A stretch of DNA of 64,000 nt from positions 1 through 64,000 of the forward strand of contig MPNN01000003.1 in assembly GCA_002239045.1 (NCBI GenBank). Direction: 5' to 3'. The translations under genes were made by a program, and so were the position numbers. Shown here piece by piece: positions 33,674 through 42,376 of this stretch (positions within the stretch are counted from its first letter, which is position 1; every line of letters begins with the position of its first letter). Below the pieces are notes generated by a model. The model made no database searches. It was not told the DNA's origin and saw only the letters and a program-made list of their open reading frames with translations. The stretch comes from SAR202 cluster bacterium bin127. GTDB lineage: Bacteria > Chloroflexota > Dehalococcoidia > Lucifugimonadales > Lucifugimonadaceae.

Positions 33674-36600
33674 TTGGCACGGAACGCGTCACAAATGCTC
33701 GAAGAACCTCAACTCAACGGACGTATCGCCAGCGTCATCAACAATTTGGCGAAAACAGCCGGTTGGTCAGCGCGCGAGGAATTAAGAGGTGCGTTGCGCG
33801 GACCCAAAACTAAGCCGGATGTGCTGATTACTCGAATTGGTGGCTCCGCTGTCGTTTTGGAGACCGAATACGCGCCAGCGAACACCCTCGCTGGCGACTG
33901 CATGAAGAGTCTCGGCCGAGACCTCAACCCTAGCGTAGCCGGTACTTCTGGCACCGTGAGCGCCGTCATAGGCATACGTGCACCTGATGAGTTACGCCAA
34001 TGCGATACCGGAGATCAAGCGCAAAGGATGCTCGAAAACGAGCATGAAATTGAGTATGTCGTCTACCAAGGCACTGCGGATGGTCACGTTAGGTTTCCGG
34101 GTGGCGGGTTTATCAAAGGTTCTATACGCGATCTCATCGATTTCATACGTCCGGCATCTGAACCGCAAGCGGTTATCGACGCGGCAACCACGGCATTCGA
34201 GCAGGGAGTCGAAGATGCCGCGTGGCACATGCTCGACGCTGCGAAATTACCCGGCTATTACTTCGGTTTACAAATCGGCCAAGAACTACGCCAACCCTGG
34301 CCGGCATATCCAGCAACGGGTCCCGCATCAGCACAGGAGATTAAACAGGAACGCGCCGATCAAGAGGCCCGCGAGCAGACGGCAAAGATGGCCGCGGCCA
34401 TCATTATCAACGCGTTGGCGTACCACCAAAACCTAGCGGGATTTTCCGTTTCTATTGAGATTGAAGGTGAATGCCGGGATCACACGATCCGAAGTCTTGC
34501 AGACTTACTTGAACCGGCTGGTTATCATCCGAGCAACATTCTTGCCGAATGGCAAAACATACTTAGTTACAACTTCTGGGCGATTTTCGACATAGCCAGC
34601 AAGTTGCTTGGCATCATCCCGCCAACCGTAGCGACTAGCGGGTTACTCGAACGCATGGTTGACACCGCGAATTCGATCCAAGACGCCATCAAGCAACATG
34701 ATGTCGCGGGGACTATTTTCCAAAGATTGATAGCTGATCGGCAGATACTTGCGACTTACTACACGAGACCCGAAAGTACTACCTTAGCGGCGTATTTGTC
34801 TGTCCCTGGCGACCTCGACTGGGGCGATCCAAATACGCTGAAGAACTACCGTATCGCTGATTACGCTTGCGGGACAGGCGGGTTAGTTCTTGCGGCGTAC
34901 CACCGAGCCCGCGAATTGCATCGCGCTCAAGGTGGCGATCCAGACGAATTGCATTCTCACATGATGAAAAACGCCCTCACGGCTTGCGACATCATGCCAG
35001 CCGCGGTGCACTTGACATCTTCCCTGCTCTCTTCGGTCGCTCCTCGCATTCAATACAGCGGCACACGAGCCGTCCTCTATCTTTACGGTGCGACATTCGC
35101 GTTGAAGAACGGCGAGAAGATTGTAGAGATGAACACGCGAGGAAACCCGAGGAAATACACCAACGGCGATCTTATGTACGTGATGGACGAAGTCCACGTC
35201 GGGTCGCTCGGGTTGCTCGACATCAACTCAAGGACTCAACAAGCAGCGTTTCCGTTAAGCGCGGAGATGGCAGTCGGATCCAGTGGCACGCGTGCGCCAG
35301 TCGAAATTGATATGCCCCCGGCGAGCGAAGATCTCGTGATCATGAACCCGCCGTTCACGACACCGACAAATCACGCTGGTGATCACGCAAAACCAGGCAA
35401 TCCCGCATTCGCAGCGTTCGGGACAACCAAAGATGAACAGAACGCGATGTCGGCAAAGGTCAAATCGCTTGGCAAGGACACGATCAGAGATGGTAACGCC
35501 GGCCTAGGGACCGACTTCGCCGCGATCGCGAACAACATGGTCAAACCGGGCGGGAACATCGCATTAGTACTTCCCGCATCGAGCATGTTCGGCGGAATCG
35601 ACGCAGGTTCGGGTGCCAGTTGGCAAAAATTCCGACGCCTACTGGCAGACGGCTACAACGACATAATCGTTGTAAGCATCGCACAAGGCGCGGCGCGGGA
35701 TTCCGCGTTTTCAGCGGACACGAATTTGGCGGAGGTTATTGTTGTCGCAAGGAAGTTAAACAATGGTGAAACGCCTGATCGAAAAGCACATTTCGTTAAC
35801 CTCGTGGAACGTCCAAATAGCAAATTAGCGGCACAGGAGGTCGCTAAATCGATAAAACGAGCGACAGCGAAACTGAACCAACCTGCCGACTACTGTGAAA
35901 TCTCGGTTGGAGACGAAAAGGTCGGCACTGTGCGTTTGGAGGAAGTCGACCCGGAAGACAAGTGGTCTACTGTCCGAATTGCAAATCTCGATTTGTTGCA
36001 CGCCGCGGAAGCATTGTCCAAAGGCTTCTTGAAGTTACCTAGGCGTTTGGAACCGATACTTGTACCGATTGCTCCACTTGGTGAAATCGGCGATCGAGGT
36101 CCGTTGCATCGAGATATCGCCGGGGGTAACCAAGAAACCTCGCGAGGTCCGTTCACAAAACACGACGGCTTCGACGGCGGCACTGAGTGGCCATTCCTAT
36201 GGAATCGCAAGAAAGCCGTTCAGAAAAGCATGATTGTCGAACCCGATAGCCATGGTCGAGTCAAACCTGGCCGACGCGACGAGGCGCACCGATTGTGGGA
36301 AAGGGTGAGTCATTTACATCTCAGCAACGAGTGTGCGTTCAGCGGAGATTCGACATGCGCCGTTTACACCGAGCAAAAAACTCTGGGTGCTAGGGCATGG
36401 CCAAACGTAAAGCTGGGTAACCAAGATGAGGAAAAAATGATGTGTGTGTGGTTCAACAGCACTTTGGGCCTCATGAGCTATTGGCAGCGGAGCAATCGTT
36501 CGCAGAACGGGCGCGGCGGCACGACGGTGACGGCGATTCCTTTCATTCCCGCACTAGATGTCAAGAAATTGACCGATGCGCAACTCCAAGCAGGGGTTTC

Positions 36601-36781
36601 GATATTTGACGACCTGTGCGGAGAAGCACTTCTTCCCCCGAGCCAAGCCTTTCGAGACTCAGCGCGCCAAGAATTGGATCGTCGGCTTTTCGAGGAGGTT
36701 TTGGGGTTGGATGATTCGGCTGTTGGTCAGCTGGCGATTTTGCGGAACCAGTGGTGTATGGAGCCTACGGTTACAGGGTGA
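33674..36781 (+). CDS. N6-adenine DNA methylase with nuclease-like N-terminal domain
   Basis: 1035 residues from TTG 33674 (ATG 33695 is the alternative). The central region is an N6-adenine methyltransferase: SAM-binding ADYACGTGGL (motif I, about 396-405) and catalytic NPPF (558-561, in IMNPPFTTP). The N-terminus has KPDVLI...AVVLETEY (P48, D49, E63, E65), which resembles a PD-(D/E)xK nuclease core with Glu in place of Lys. The C-terminal about 400 residues may supply target recognition. It looks like a single-chain restriction-modification enzyme (Type IIG-like) or a defence-system methylase; no separate specificity or helicase gene is adjacent. A small unknown gene follows. Nuclease activity is inferred. 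Confidence 0.85.
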   Translation: MARNASQMLEEPQLNGRIASVINNLAKTAGWSAREELRGALRGPKTKPDVLITRIGGSAVVLETEYAPANTLAGDCMKSLGRDLNPSVAGTSGTVSAVIGIRAPDELRQCDTGDQAQRMLENEHEIEYVVYQGTADGHVRFPGGGFIKGSIRDLIDFIRPASEPQAVIDAATTAFEQGVEDAAWHMLDAAKLPGYYFGLQIGQELRQPWPAYPATGPASAQEIKQERADQEAREQTAKMAAAIIINALAYHQNLAGFSVSIEIEGECRDHTIRSLADLLEPAGYHPSNILAEWQNILSYNFWAIFDIASKLLGIIPPTVATSGLLERMVDTANSIQDAIKQHDVAGTIFQRLIADRQILATYYTRPESTTLAAYLSVPGDLDWGDPNTLKNYRIADYACGTGGLVLAAYHRARELHRAQGGDPDELHSHMMKNALTACDIMPAAVHLTSSLLSSVAPRIQYSGTRAVLYLYGATFALKNGEKIVEMNTRGNPRKYTNGDLMYVMDEVHVGSLGLLDINSRTQQAAFPLSAEMAVGSSGTRAPVEIDMPPASEDLVIMNPPFTTPTNHAGDHAKPGNPAFAAFGTTKDEQNAMSAKVKSLGKDTIRDGNAGLGTDFAAIANNMVKPGGNIALVLPASSMFGGIDAGSGASWQKFRRLLADGYNDIIVVSIAQGAARDSAFSADTNLAEVIVVARKLNNGETPDRKAHFVNLVERPNSKLAAQEVAKSIKRATAKLNQPADYCEISVGDEKVGTVRLEEVDPEDKWSTVRIANLDLLHAAEALSKGFLKLPRRLEPILVPIAPLGEIGDRGPLHRDIAGGNQETSRGPFTKHDGFDGGTEWPFLWNRKKAVQKSMIVEPDSHGRVKPGRRDEAHRLWERVSHLHLSNECAFSGDSTCAVYTEQKTLGARAWPNVKLGNQDEEKMMCVWFNSTLGLMSYWQRSNRSQNGRGGTTVTAIPFIPALDVKKLTDAQLQAGVSIFDDLCGEALLPPSQAFRDSARQELDRRLFEEVLGLDDSAVGQLAILRNQWCMEPTVTG

Positions 36782-36834
36782 TGAAAGTCGTTATCGCCTG
36801 ACCAAACAATGACGATGATTAGGAACAACAATCG

Positions 36835-37164
36835 ATGAACCGAGAATCTTACGAAGATATGTTGGTCGGTCTTGGGTACAACCCGGCATATTTCAATCGG
36901 GGGAGTTTGTTAAGGCACGATTCCAATCGACGACTGCCGCGCGTTTATTTCAACAACAAACGAAATGGTTTTGTGTTCTTTACTGTCCGGCACGAAGAAT
37001 CACATCATTTCCCGAAAACGCTTTGGCAAAGGATCAATCATCAGCAAAAAGCAGATTCTGGACCGGTACACATGACGGTAATACCGGTTCGCGGTAAAGA
37101 GGTCGCGGCATTTACTGACCTCAAAACACAAAAACTAATGGTCAACGCCAGGTATCGCACTTGA
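36835..37164 (+). CDS. small hypothetical protein following the DNA methylase
   Basis: 109 residues starting at ATG 36835 (a weak TAGGAA site lies 11 bases before it), 53 bases after the methylase stop. It is basic and aromatic (ESYEDMLVGLGYNPAYF; RVYFNNKRNGFVFFTVRHEE), with no signal peptide or membrane segment. I recognise no family. Its position suggests co-transcription with the methylase and perhaps a role in the same system. Confidence 0.55.
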   Translation: MNRESYEDMLVGLGYNPAYFNRGSLLRHDSNRRLPRVYFNNKRNGFVFFTVRHEESHHFPKTLWQRINHQQKADSGPVHMTVIPVRGKEVAAFTDLKTQKLMVNARYRT

Positions 37165-37194
37165 ACGTACAGATTCGTCGGAGTCAGGGCAACG

Positions 37195-37260
37195 CGGCTG
37201 GGCGGGATGCTGAATAGTCTTTCAATAATGTTGTCCAGGGCGTAAAGCTTATCGCCACAG
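37195..37260 (-). pseudogene. possible scrap of a threonine-aldolase-like sequence
   Basis: On the minus strand this short stretch reads YALDNIIERL, close to YALDNMIDRL in the intact threonine aldolase about 700 bases away on the same strand. At base level 13 of 14 positions agree around TTGTCNAGGGCGTA. The match is short and could be chance. No longer homology is evident. Confidence 0.25.
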
Positions 37261-37264
37261 TCCC

Positions 37265-37624
37265 CTACCCCAACACTCGGTGCACGAAGTCTCGCACTAA
37301 CGGGCGGTCTGCGTCGCGTTCCCAATCTTCCATCGTACGGTGGTAGAAATACACATGGAACTTCTCAGCTAATCCGAAATATGCTTCGATTAGAGGGTCT
37401 TCGCGCTCAGCGGCTAGTCGTATTGCGGCATTTTTCATGGTTCTGTGGCTATCGTGCCGCCAACCGCGTTCCTGTGCGACCGACATAATGGCGTGTGCAG
37501 CCGCGCCCCAGAGTTTCTCGGCACCTTGTAGCACATCGCCCTGCCCGAACTCCGCATCCGATGCCGCGAGGAACTCCCGCGCTACTTGGCGGTGCTCGGT
37601 TGGGGACATCGTCGTGGTTGCCAA
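37265..37624 (-). CDS. PaREP1/HEPN-like protein
   Basis: 119 residues from TTG 37624, with AGGAG nine bases upstream. An all-helical protein with the pattern FGQGDVLQGAEKLWGAAAHA, then VAQERGW, MKNAAIRL and FHVYFYH, which fits the PaREP1/HEPN-like helical family described mainly from archaea (EKxWGAAxHA motif). HEPN-type proteins include RNases and toxins, but no Rx4-6H catalytic motif is clear, so activity is not claimed. It is a single gene between the methylase locus and threonine aldolase. Confidence 0.65.
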   Translation of the reverse strand: MATTTMSPTEHRQVAREFLAASDAEFGQGDVLQGAEKLWGAAAHAIMSVAQERGWRHDSHRTMKNAAIRLAAEREDPLIEAYFGLAEKFHVYFYHRTMEDWERDADRPLVRDFVHRVLG

Positions 37625-37671
37625 TTCTCAATGCTCCTGTGGAGTCAGATTCTAGAAGCGCGACGCCTGTT

Positions 37672-38715
37672 TCACGCCGCCACCGCTACCCTGAAATGCT
37701 CTTGCATCGCTACTAGTGTGAAGTCGATGTCCTCGGATGAGATGCCGTAGTGGGTGACCATGCGCATTACGGGGTCGCCGGCGTTTACGAGGATGCCGCG
37801 TTCCTTGAGGTCGGCGGAGATTGATGCTCCGCTGCCGGGTGGGATGTTGAAGTAGACGATGTTGGATTTTACGGCTTCGGGGTCGACGCTGATGCCGTCG
37901 ATTTCGGCGAGCCCTTGAGCGAGTTTCTTGGCGTTGGTGTGATCTTCGGAGAGCCGGTCGATCATATTGTCGAGGGCGTATACGCCTGCTCCGGCCACGA
38001 CACCTACTTGACGCATTCCTGCGCCGAGCATCTTGCGCCATCGTCGAGCACGGTCGATGAAGTCTTCGCTGCCGACGACGACGCTGCCGATGGGACAGGA
38101 AAGTCCTTTTGAGAGACAGAAGGTGGCCGAATCGGCTGGCGCGGTTAGATCCGCGGCATCGACTCCGAGGCTGACGGCCGCGTTGAAGAGGCGCGCTCCA
38201 TCGATGTGTACGGTCATGCCGCCCTCACGGGCGGCGTCGGCCATCGCTTGCGTCTGATCTGCTGAGAGCGGTTGACCGCTGGATTGGTTATGGGTGTTCT
38301 CAATACACAGCAGCTTGGTCGGTGGGACGTGGTAGTCGGTGCGAGTGGTGGCGGCTCGGATCAGGTCGGGTTCCAAGAACCCGAAGCGGTCGGTTTTGAC
38401 TGGGTAGAGGAATAGACTGCCGAGTACGCTTGCGCCTCCGGCCTCGTTCGTGAAGATGTGGGATCGGTCGCCGACCAGAACTTGGTCTCCCCGGCCACAG
38501 TGGGCGAGCATCGAGACTAAGTTGCCTTGCGTTCCCGACGTGACGAATAGTCCGGCCTCTTTGCCGAGCATTTCGGCGGCTTTGGCTTCGAGTTCGTTGA
38601 CGGTGGGGTCGTCGCCGTAGACGTCGTCACCGAGTTCCGCCTCATGAATGGCCTGTCGCATCTCGGGTGACGGCAGGGTTACGGTATCGCTACGCAGATC
38701 TACACGCGCTTCCAT
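37672..38715 (-). CDS. low-specificity L-threonine aldolase
   Basis: 347 residues from ATG 38715 (AGGAG ten bases upstream; an open frame reaching further has no family support). Fold-type I PLP enzyme: N-terminal VDLRSDTVTLPSPEMR, GDDVYGDDPTVNELE, H86 (DRSHIF) and the PLP lysine K203 in FCLSKGLSCP. It cleaves threonine/allo-threonine to glycine and acetaldehyde. Stereospecificity cannot be told from sequence. It is divergent from lspA, with about 105 bases between the starts. Confidence 0.95.
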   Translation of the reverse strand: MEARVDLRSDTVTLPSPEMRQAIHEAELGDDVYGDDPTVNELEAKAAEMLGKEAGLFVTSGTQGNLVSMLAHCGRGDQVLVGDRSHIFTNEAGGASVLGSLFLYPVKTDRFGFLEPDLIRAATTRTDYHVPPTKLLCIENTHNQSSGQPLSADQTQAMADAAREGGMTVHIDGARLFNAAVSLGVDAADLTAPADSATFCLSKGLSCPIGSVVVGSEDFIDRARRWRKMLGAGMRQVGVVAGAGVYALDNMIDRLSEDHTNAKKLAQGLAEIDGISVDPEAVKSNIVYFNIPPGSGASISADLKERGILVNAGDPVMRMVTHYGISSEDIDFTLVAMQEHFRVAVAA

Positions 38716-38820
38716 TTTTGGCTGGCTCCTAATTTCTGGCTCCGGGGCTGGCTCCGGCAACTCAATCTGATCGAGTTGGTTGGTTACTAGTGTGAATCTT
38801 ACCTGCGCGGGCAGACTGAC

Positions 38821-39564
38821 GTGGGCAATATACTCAAATGTTGCACAGACATGCACACTCCACCGAACGACGCTCCCGATTCTGCCCTTCCCTCGTCACT
38901 CTCTCGAAACGAGAGCGCAAATCCCGCCCAAACTCCCCAACCGACGATGAATAGCATCGCATACAGAGCGTGGGATTTCTGGGTTAGGAAGAGCTGGATG
39001 CTGTGGGTCTTGGCGTTAGTTGTGCTGTTGCTGGATCAGTCCACGAAATCGCTGATCGTCGCGTGGTTGGACTGGGGAGAATCTTGGCCGGCGGAAGGCT
39101 TCCTGCGGTTTACGCACGCTCGCAACACGGGAACTGCGTTCAGCCTATTTCAAGGCCACAGCAACATATTGAGCTTTGTTGCGATCTTCGCGGTCGGCGT
39201 GCTCTTGTGGGTCTATTGGACTACGGGTTCGAAGTCGTTCATTCTTCGTCTTGCGCTCGGTCTGCAACTCGGCGGTGCTTTAGGCAACCTGCTTGATCGG
39301 TTGAATCAGGGATACGTCACTGATTTCCTCGACGTCGGGCCTTGGCCCATTTTTAATGTTGCCGATTCGGGCATATCGGTCGGCATGGTGTTGATGGTTT
39401 GGTACTTTTTCATTAACCGTGACGACGATGAAGCGACTTCCGCAGTTGCCGCCACCGCGGGCGCGAGTCAAATCGGTACCGGCAGATGTCACCAGTGCAC
39501 TGATGCGATGCGATATGGGACACTGCGACGGGTTGTTTCCGATGTCCCCGACGTACGAAATTGA
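38821..39564 (+). CDS. lspA: lipoprotein signal peptidase (signal peptidase II)
   Basis: A membrane aspartyl protease that removes signal peptides from lipoproteins after lipid attachment. Family motifs: LLDQSTKSLIV, FTHARNTGTAFSLF, GNLLDRLNQGYVTDFLD and FNVADSGISVG; the Asp residues in GNLLDR (about 159) and FNVADS (about 182) are the regions holding the catalytic pair in this family. Four membrane spans. The first 40 residues are not conserved, so the true start may be later than GTG 38821. The C-terminal 40 residues extend past the family and overlap the rluD start by 23 bases. Its clients here would include the two lipoprotein binding proteins. Confidence 0.95.
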   Translation: MGNILKCCTDMHTPPNDAPDSALPSSLSRNESANPAQTPQPTMNSIAYRAWDFWVRKSWMLWVLALVVLLLDQSTKSLIVAWLDWGESWPAEGFLRFTHARNTGTAFSLFQGHSNILSFVAIFAVGVLLWVYWTTGSKSFILRLALGLQLGGALGNLLDRLNQGYVTDFLDVGPWPIFNVADSGISVGMVLMVWYFFINRDDDEATSAVAATAGASQIGTGRCHQCTDAMRYGTLRRVVSDVPDVRN

Positions 39565-40498
39565 AGCCGACGACGGCTGCGCGCCGATCCGGCTGGATTT
39601 ATTACTCCGCGGCGAGGTCACGGACCTGTCGCGTACCGAGATTCAACGATTAATCCGATCTGGCGCTGCTTCGATTGATGGCGTTGCTGTAGTCAGTCCT
39701 TCGACGCTGGTCAGTCCTGGTAACCGCGTTGAATTTAACCCGCCGGGCAAAGCATCGGAAGATGTTTTGCCAACGCCGCAAAATCTCGACATCGAAGTTG
39801 TCCATGAAGATGATCACTTGATCGTGGTGGACAAACCGGCCGGAATGGCGGTTCACACTGGTGCCGGTCGGACGGATGGGACGTTGGTGAATGCGCTTTT
39901 GGCTCGTTACCCGGAGCTTGCGGAAATGGAACCCGTCGAGCGCCCGGGAATCGTGCACCGTCTGGATGCTGACACCTCGGGCCTTTTACTCGTCGGCCGG
40001 AACACCGAAGCTGCTACTGCCCTGTCAGCCGCGATCAAGGCGCGAGAAGTTGACAGGCGTTATTTGGCGCTGGTTGTTGGCAAGATTCCTCCGGGCGCAG
40101 GAGTGGTTGATCGGCCGATCGGACGGCATCCCGCGATACGTACTCGCCAAAGCGTCAACGACGCGGGACGGCCGGCGAGGACGCGTTTCGCGTTCGTCTC
40201 GGGATTCTCAGTGGCGGGGAAAGCGCTATCGATGGTTGAACTTAAACTCGAAACCGGTAGGACGCACCAAATCCGTGTGCATATGCAGGCCATCGGGTAT
40301 CCGATACTAGGCGACCCGGTTTACGGTACCAATCTGCCGGAAATCGATCTGCGTCGACAATTCCTCCACGCACATCGCCTAGGTGTAACCCACCCGTTCA
40401 CCAGACAACCCATGGTGTTCCAATCTCCGTTGCCGGAGGATTTGGAATCCGTATTGAGTCAGATCGGTTTGCCGTCAAGTTCCACGTATGGCGGTTGA
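39542..40498 (+). CDS. rluD: RluD-family 23S rRNA pseudouridine synthase
   Basis: 318 residues from ATG 39542; the open frame begins earlier, but that part lies inside lspA. An N-terminal S4 RNA-binding domain (about 17-65, RLDLLLRGEVTDLSRTEIQ) is followed by the synthase domain with the catalytic Asp142 in HRLDADTSG. The KPAGMAVHTG and GRTHQIRVHM motifs are intact. RluD-type enzymes modify helix 69 of 23S rRNA; the exact target is inferred from the family. The gene overlaps lspA and is followed 19 bases later by gltX. Confidence 0.95.
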   Translation: MSPTYEIEADDGCAPIRLDLLLRGEVTDLSRTEIQRLIRSGAASIDGVAVVSPSTLVSPGNRVEFNPPGKASEDVLPTPQNLDIEVVHEDDHLIVVDKPAGMAVHTGAGRTDGTLVNALLARYPELAEMEPVERPGIVHRLDADTSGLLLVGRNTEAATALSAAIKAREVDRRYLALVVGKIPPGAGVVDRPIGRHPAIRTRQSVNDAGRPARTRFAFVSGFSVAGKALSMVELKLETGRTHQIRVHMQAIGYPILGDPVYGTNLPEIDLRRQFLHAHRLGVTHPFTRQPMVFQSPLPEDLESVLSQIGLPSSSTYGG

Positions 40499-40517
40499 AT
40501 CGTCTAAATTGGAAAGT

Positions 40518-42026
40518 ATGAGCACTTCAACACCTGCACGCGTTCGCTTCGCTCCGAGTCCGACCGGAGTGATGCACATTGGCGGTCTGCGGACCGCACT
40601 CTACGACTGGTTTCTGGCTCGCAAAACTGGCGGTCAGTTCATATTGCGCATCGAGGACACCGACCGAAATCGGTACGACCCGGATGCTGAGTGGCACATC
40701 AAGGAATCGCTAAACTGGCTTGGCCTCGATTTGGACGAAGGCCCGGATATCGGTGGTCCACATGCCCCGTATACACAATCCGAGCGATTGCAACTGTACC
40801 AGGATGCGGCGGCTAAGTTGATCGACGCCGGCGATGCCTATTACGACGACACGCAGTCGGAAGAGTTGGCGGCATTGCGACAGCGTCAACAAGCGGCGGG
40901 GCAGGCTCCCGGCTACGACAATCGCGGGCGCTACCGAACGGCTGAACAGATCCAAGAGTCCAGAGACAAAGGTCTCGATGTCGTCGTGCGCTTTAAAGTC
41001 CCGGATCACGGCGAGATGCAGATCGAGGACGAGGTGCGAGGTCGGTTGAAATTCGATCTTTCGCTGCTCCAGGATTTCGTCATTCTGAAGTCCGACGGAT
41101 TCCCGACATATCACCTCGCGCATGTTGTCGACGACTACGAGATGGGTATCACACATGTCATCCGCGGCGAGGAGTGGATACCGAGTTGTCCTCGTCACGT
41201 CTTGATTCAACAGGCTCTCGACATTCCGACCCCAAAGTACGTTCATGTGCCATTGATTACTGCGCAGGACGGAGCGAAGCTAAGCAAACGACATGGCGCG
41301 CAGTCGGCCCTCGAGTACCGGGATGCGGGTTACACGCCGGACGCGGTGTTGAACTACCTTGCACTCCTCGGTTGGTCGCCCGGCGACGACACGGAGATCA
41401 TGACCCGCGACGAAATCGCGTCGCGCTTCGAGGTGGAGCGGATTCTGTCGCATCCGGCGAAGTTCAGCGCGCAGAAGCTCGAGTGGATGAATCAGCAGCA
41501 CATCATGACGGCGGATGCGGATGTCCTCACCGACATGATCATGCCCTGTCTCGAACGGCCTGAGGAAGACGGTGGGTTTCTTGATGAAATCGAACGTCCA
41601 ATCGATCGGAGCGTTGTGAAGGCGATGGTGCCGGTTCTTCGGGAACGCATCAAAGTGTTGCCCGATGTCGTTGCGCTGATCGATTTTCTTTTTGTTGACG
41701 AGGTTCACCCGAACCCGGAGGAGATGATTGGGAGGAGGATGGATGAGGAGATGGTGGTCACATCCCTAAACGCCAGCATCGAAGCGCTGGAGGAAGTTGA
41801 ACCATTCGACGGCGAATCGATCGAACAAGCTCTCCGGGGGCTAACCGAGTCGACCGGGTTAAAGGCCGGCCAACTGTTCACACCCATTCGAGTAGCCGTA
41901 ACCGCCAAACGCATCGCGCCTCCACTTTTCGAATCGATCGAGGTCCTAGGCAGAGAACGCACAATCACGCGATTGCGCAAAGGGCTTGAAGCGTTCGAGG
42001 TGCACGTGTCCAATCGAAGCGATTGA
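40518..42026 (+). CDS. gltX: glutamyl-tRNA synthetase
   Basis: 502 residues from ATG 40518, chosen because the family begins just before VRFAPSPTG; ATG 40488 would overlap rluD. HIGH motif as HIGG (20-23) and KMSKS-type motif KLSKR (254-258), with the intervening catalytic domain and the helical anticodon-binding domain complete. Charges tRNA(Glu), and perhaps tRNA(Gln) if the discriminating form is absent. It is part of the plus-strand housekeeping run, with rpsU next. Confidence 0.97.
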   Translation: MSTSTPARVRFAPSPTGVMHIGGLRTALYDWFLARKTGGQFILRIEDTDRNRYDPDAEWHIKESLNWLGLDLDEGPDIGGPHAPYTQSERLQLYQDAAAKLIDAGDAYYDDTQSEELAALRQRQQAAGQAPGYDNRGRYRTAEQIQESRDKGLDVVVRFKVPDHGEMQIEDEVRGRLKFDLSLLQDFVILKSDGFPTYHLAHVVDDYEMGITHVIRGEEWIPSCPRHVLIQQALDIPTPKYVHVPLITAQDGAKLSKRHGAQSALEYRDAGYTPDAVLNYLALLGWSPGDDTEIMTRDEIASRFEVERILSHPAKFSAQKLEWMNQQHIMTADADVLTDMIMPCLERPEEDGGFLDEIERPIDRSVVKAMVPVLRERIKVLPDVVALIDFLFVDEVHPNPEEMIGRRMDEEMVVTSLNASIEALEEVEPFDGESIEQALRGLTESTGLKAGQLFTPIRVAVTAKRIAPPLFESIEVLGRERTITRLRKGLEAFEVHVSNRSD

Positions 42027-42111
42027 GCCTAGAGTGTTACCATTCATACGGTAGATGAAGACCGATTGCGAAGGTTCGCAACGGGTTTGACCACAGGAGA
42101 AGTGATTTCAG

Positions 42112-42306
42112 TTGGTAGAGGTAAAAAACCGAGAGGGCGAGAGCTTTGAGGCGATGCTACGACGCTTCACGCGGAGCGTTCAGCACGAAGGCATCATTTC
42201 CGAAGCACGACGGCGCAAAGCGTTCGAACCGCCGTCGGTCACACGCAAGAAGCAACTCGCGGGCAAACTGCGAAAGAGCCGCAAGTCCACTGAGAAAAAC
42301 GCTTAG
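42112..42306 (+). CDS. rpsU: 30S ribosomal protein S21
   Basis: 64 residues. Recognised by FEAMLRRFTRSVQHEGIISE and ARRRKAFEPPS followed by a Lys/Arg-rich tail, the standard S21 layout (length and basic C-terminus typical). The start is TTG 42112, 11 bases after AGGAGA (42095-42100). S21 promotes translation initiation by basic contacts near the 3' end of 16S rRNA. It is unusual to find it between gltX and purQ rather than next to the usual dnaG/rpoD neighbours. Confidence 0.9.
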   Translation: MVEVKNREGESFEAMLRRFTRSVQHEGIISEARRRKAFEPPSVTRKKQLAGKLRKSRKSTEKNA

Positions 42307-42376
42307 CACTCGGCACGCGCATCTCGGCGCGTTCTACCCGGGTATCTTTCTGCGTTTCTCTAGGGCGTGACGCGAC

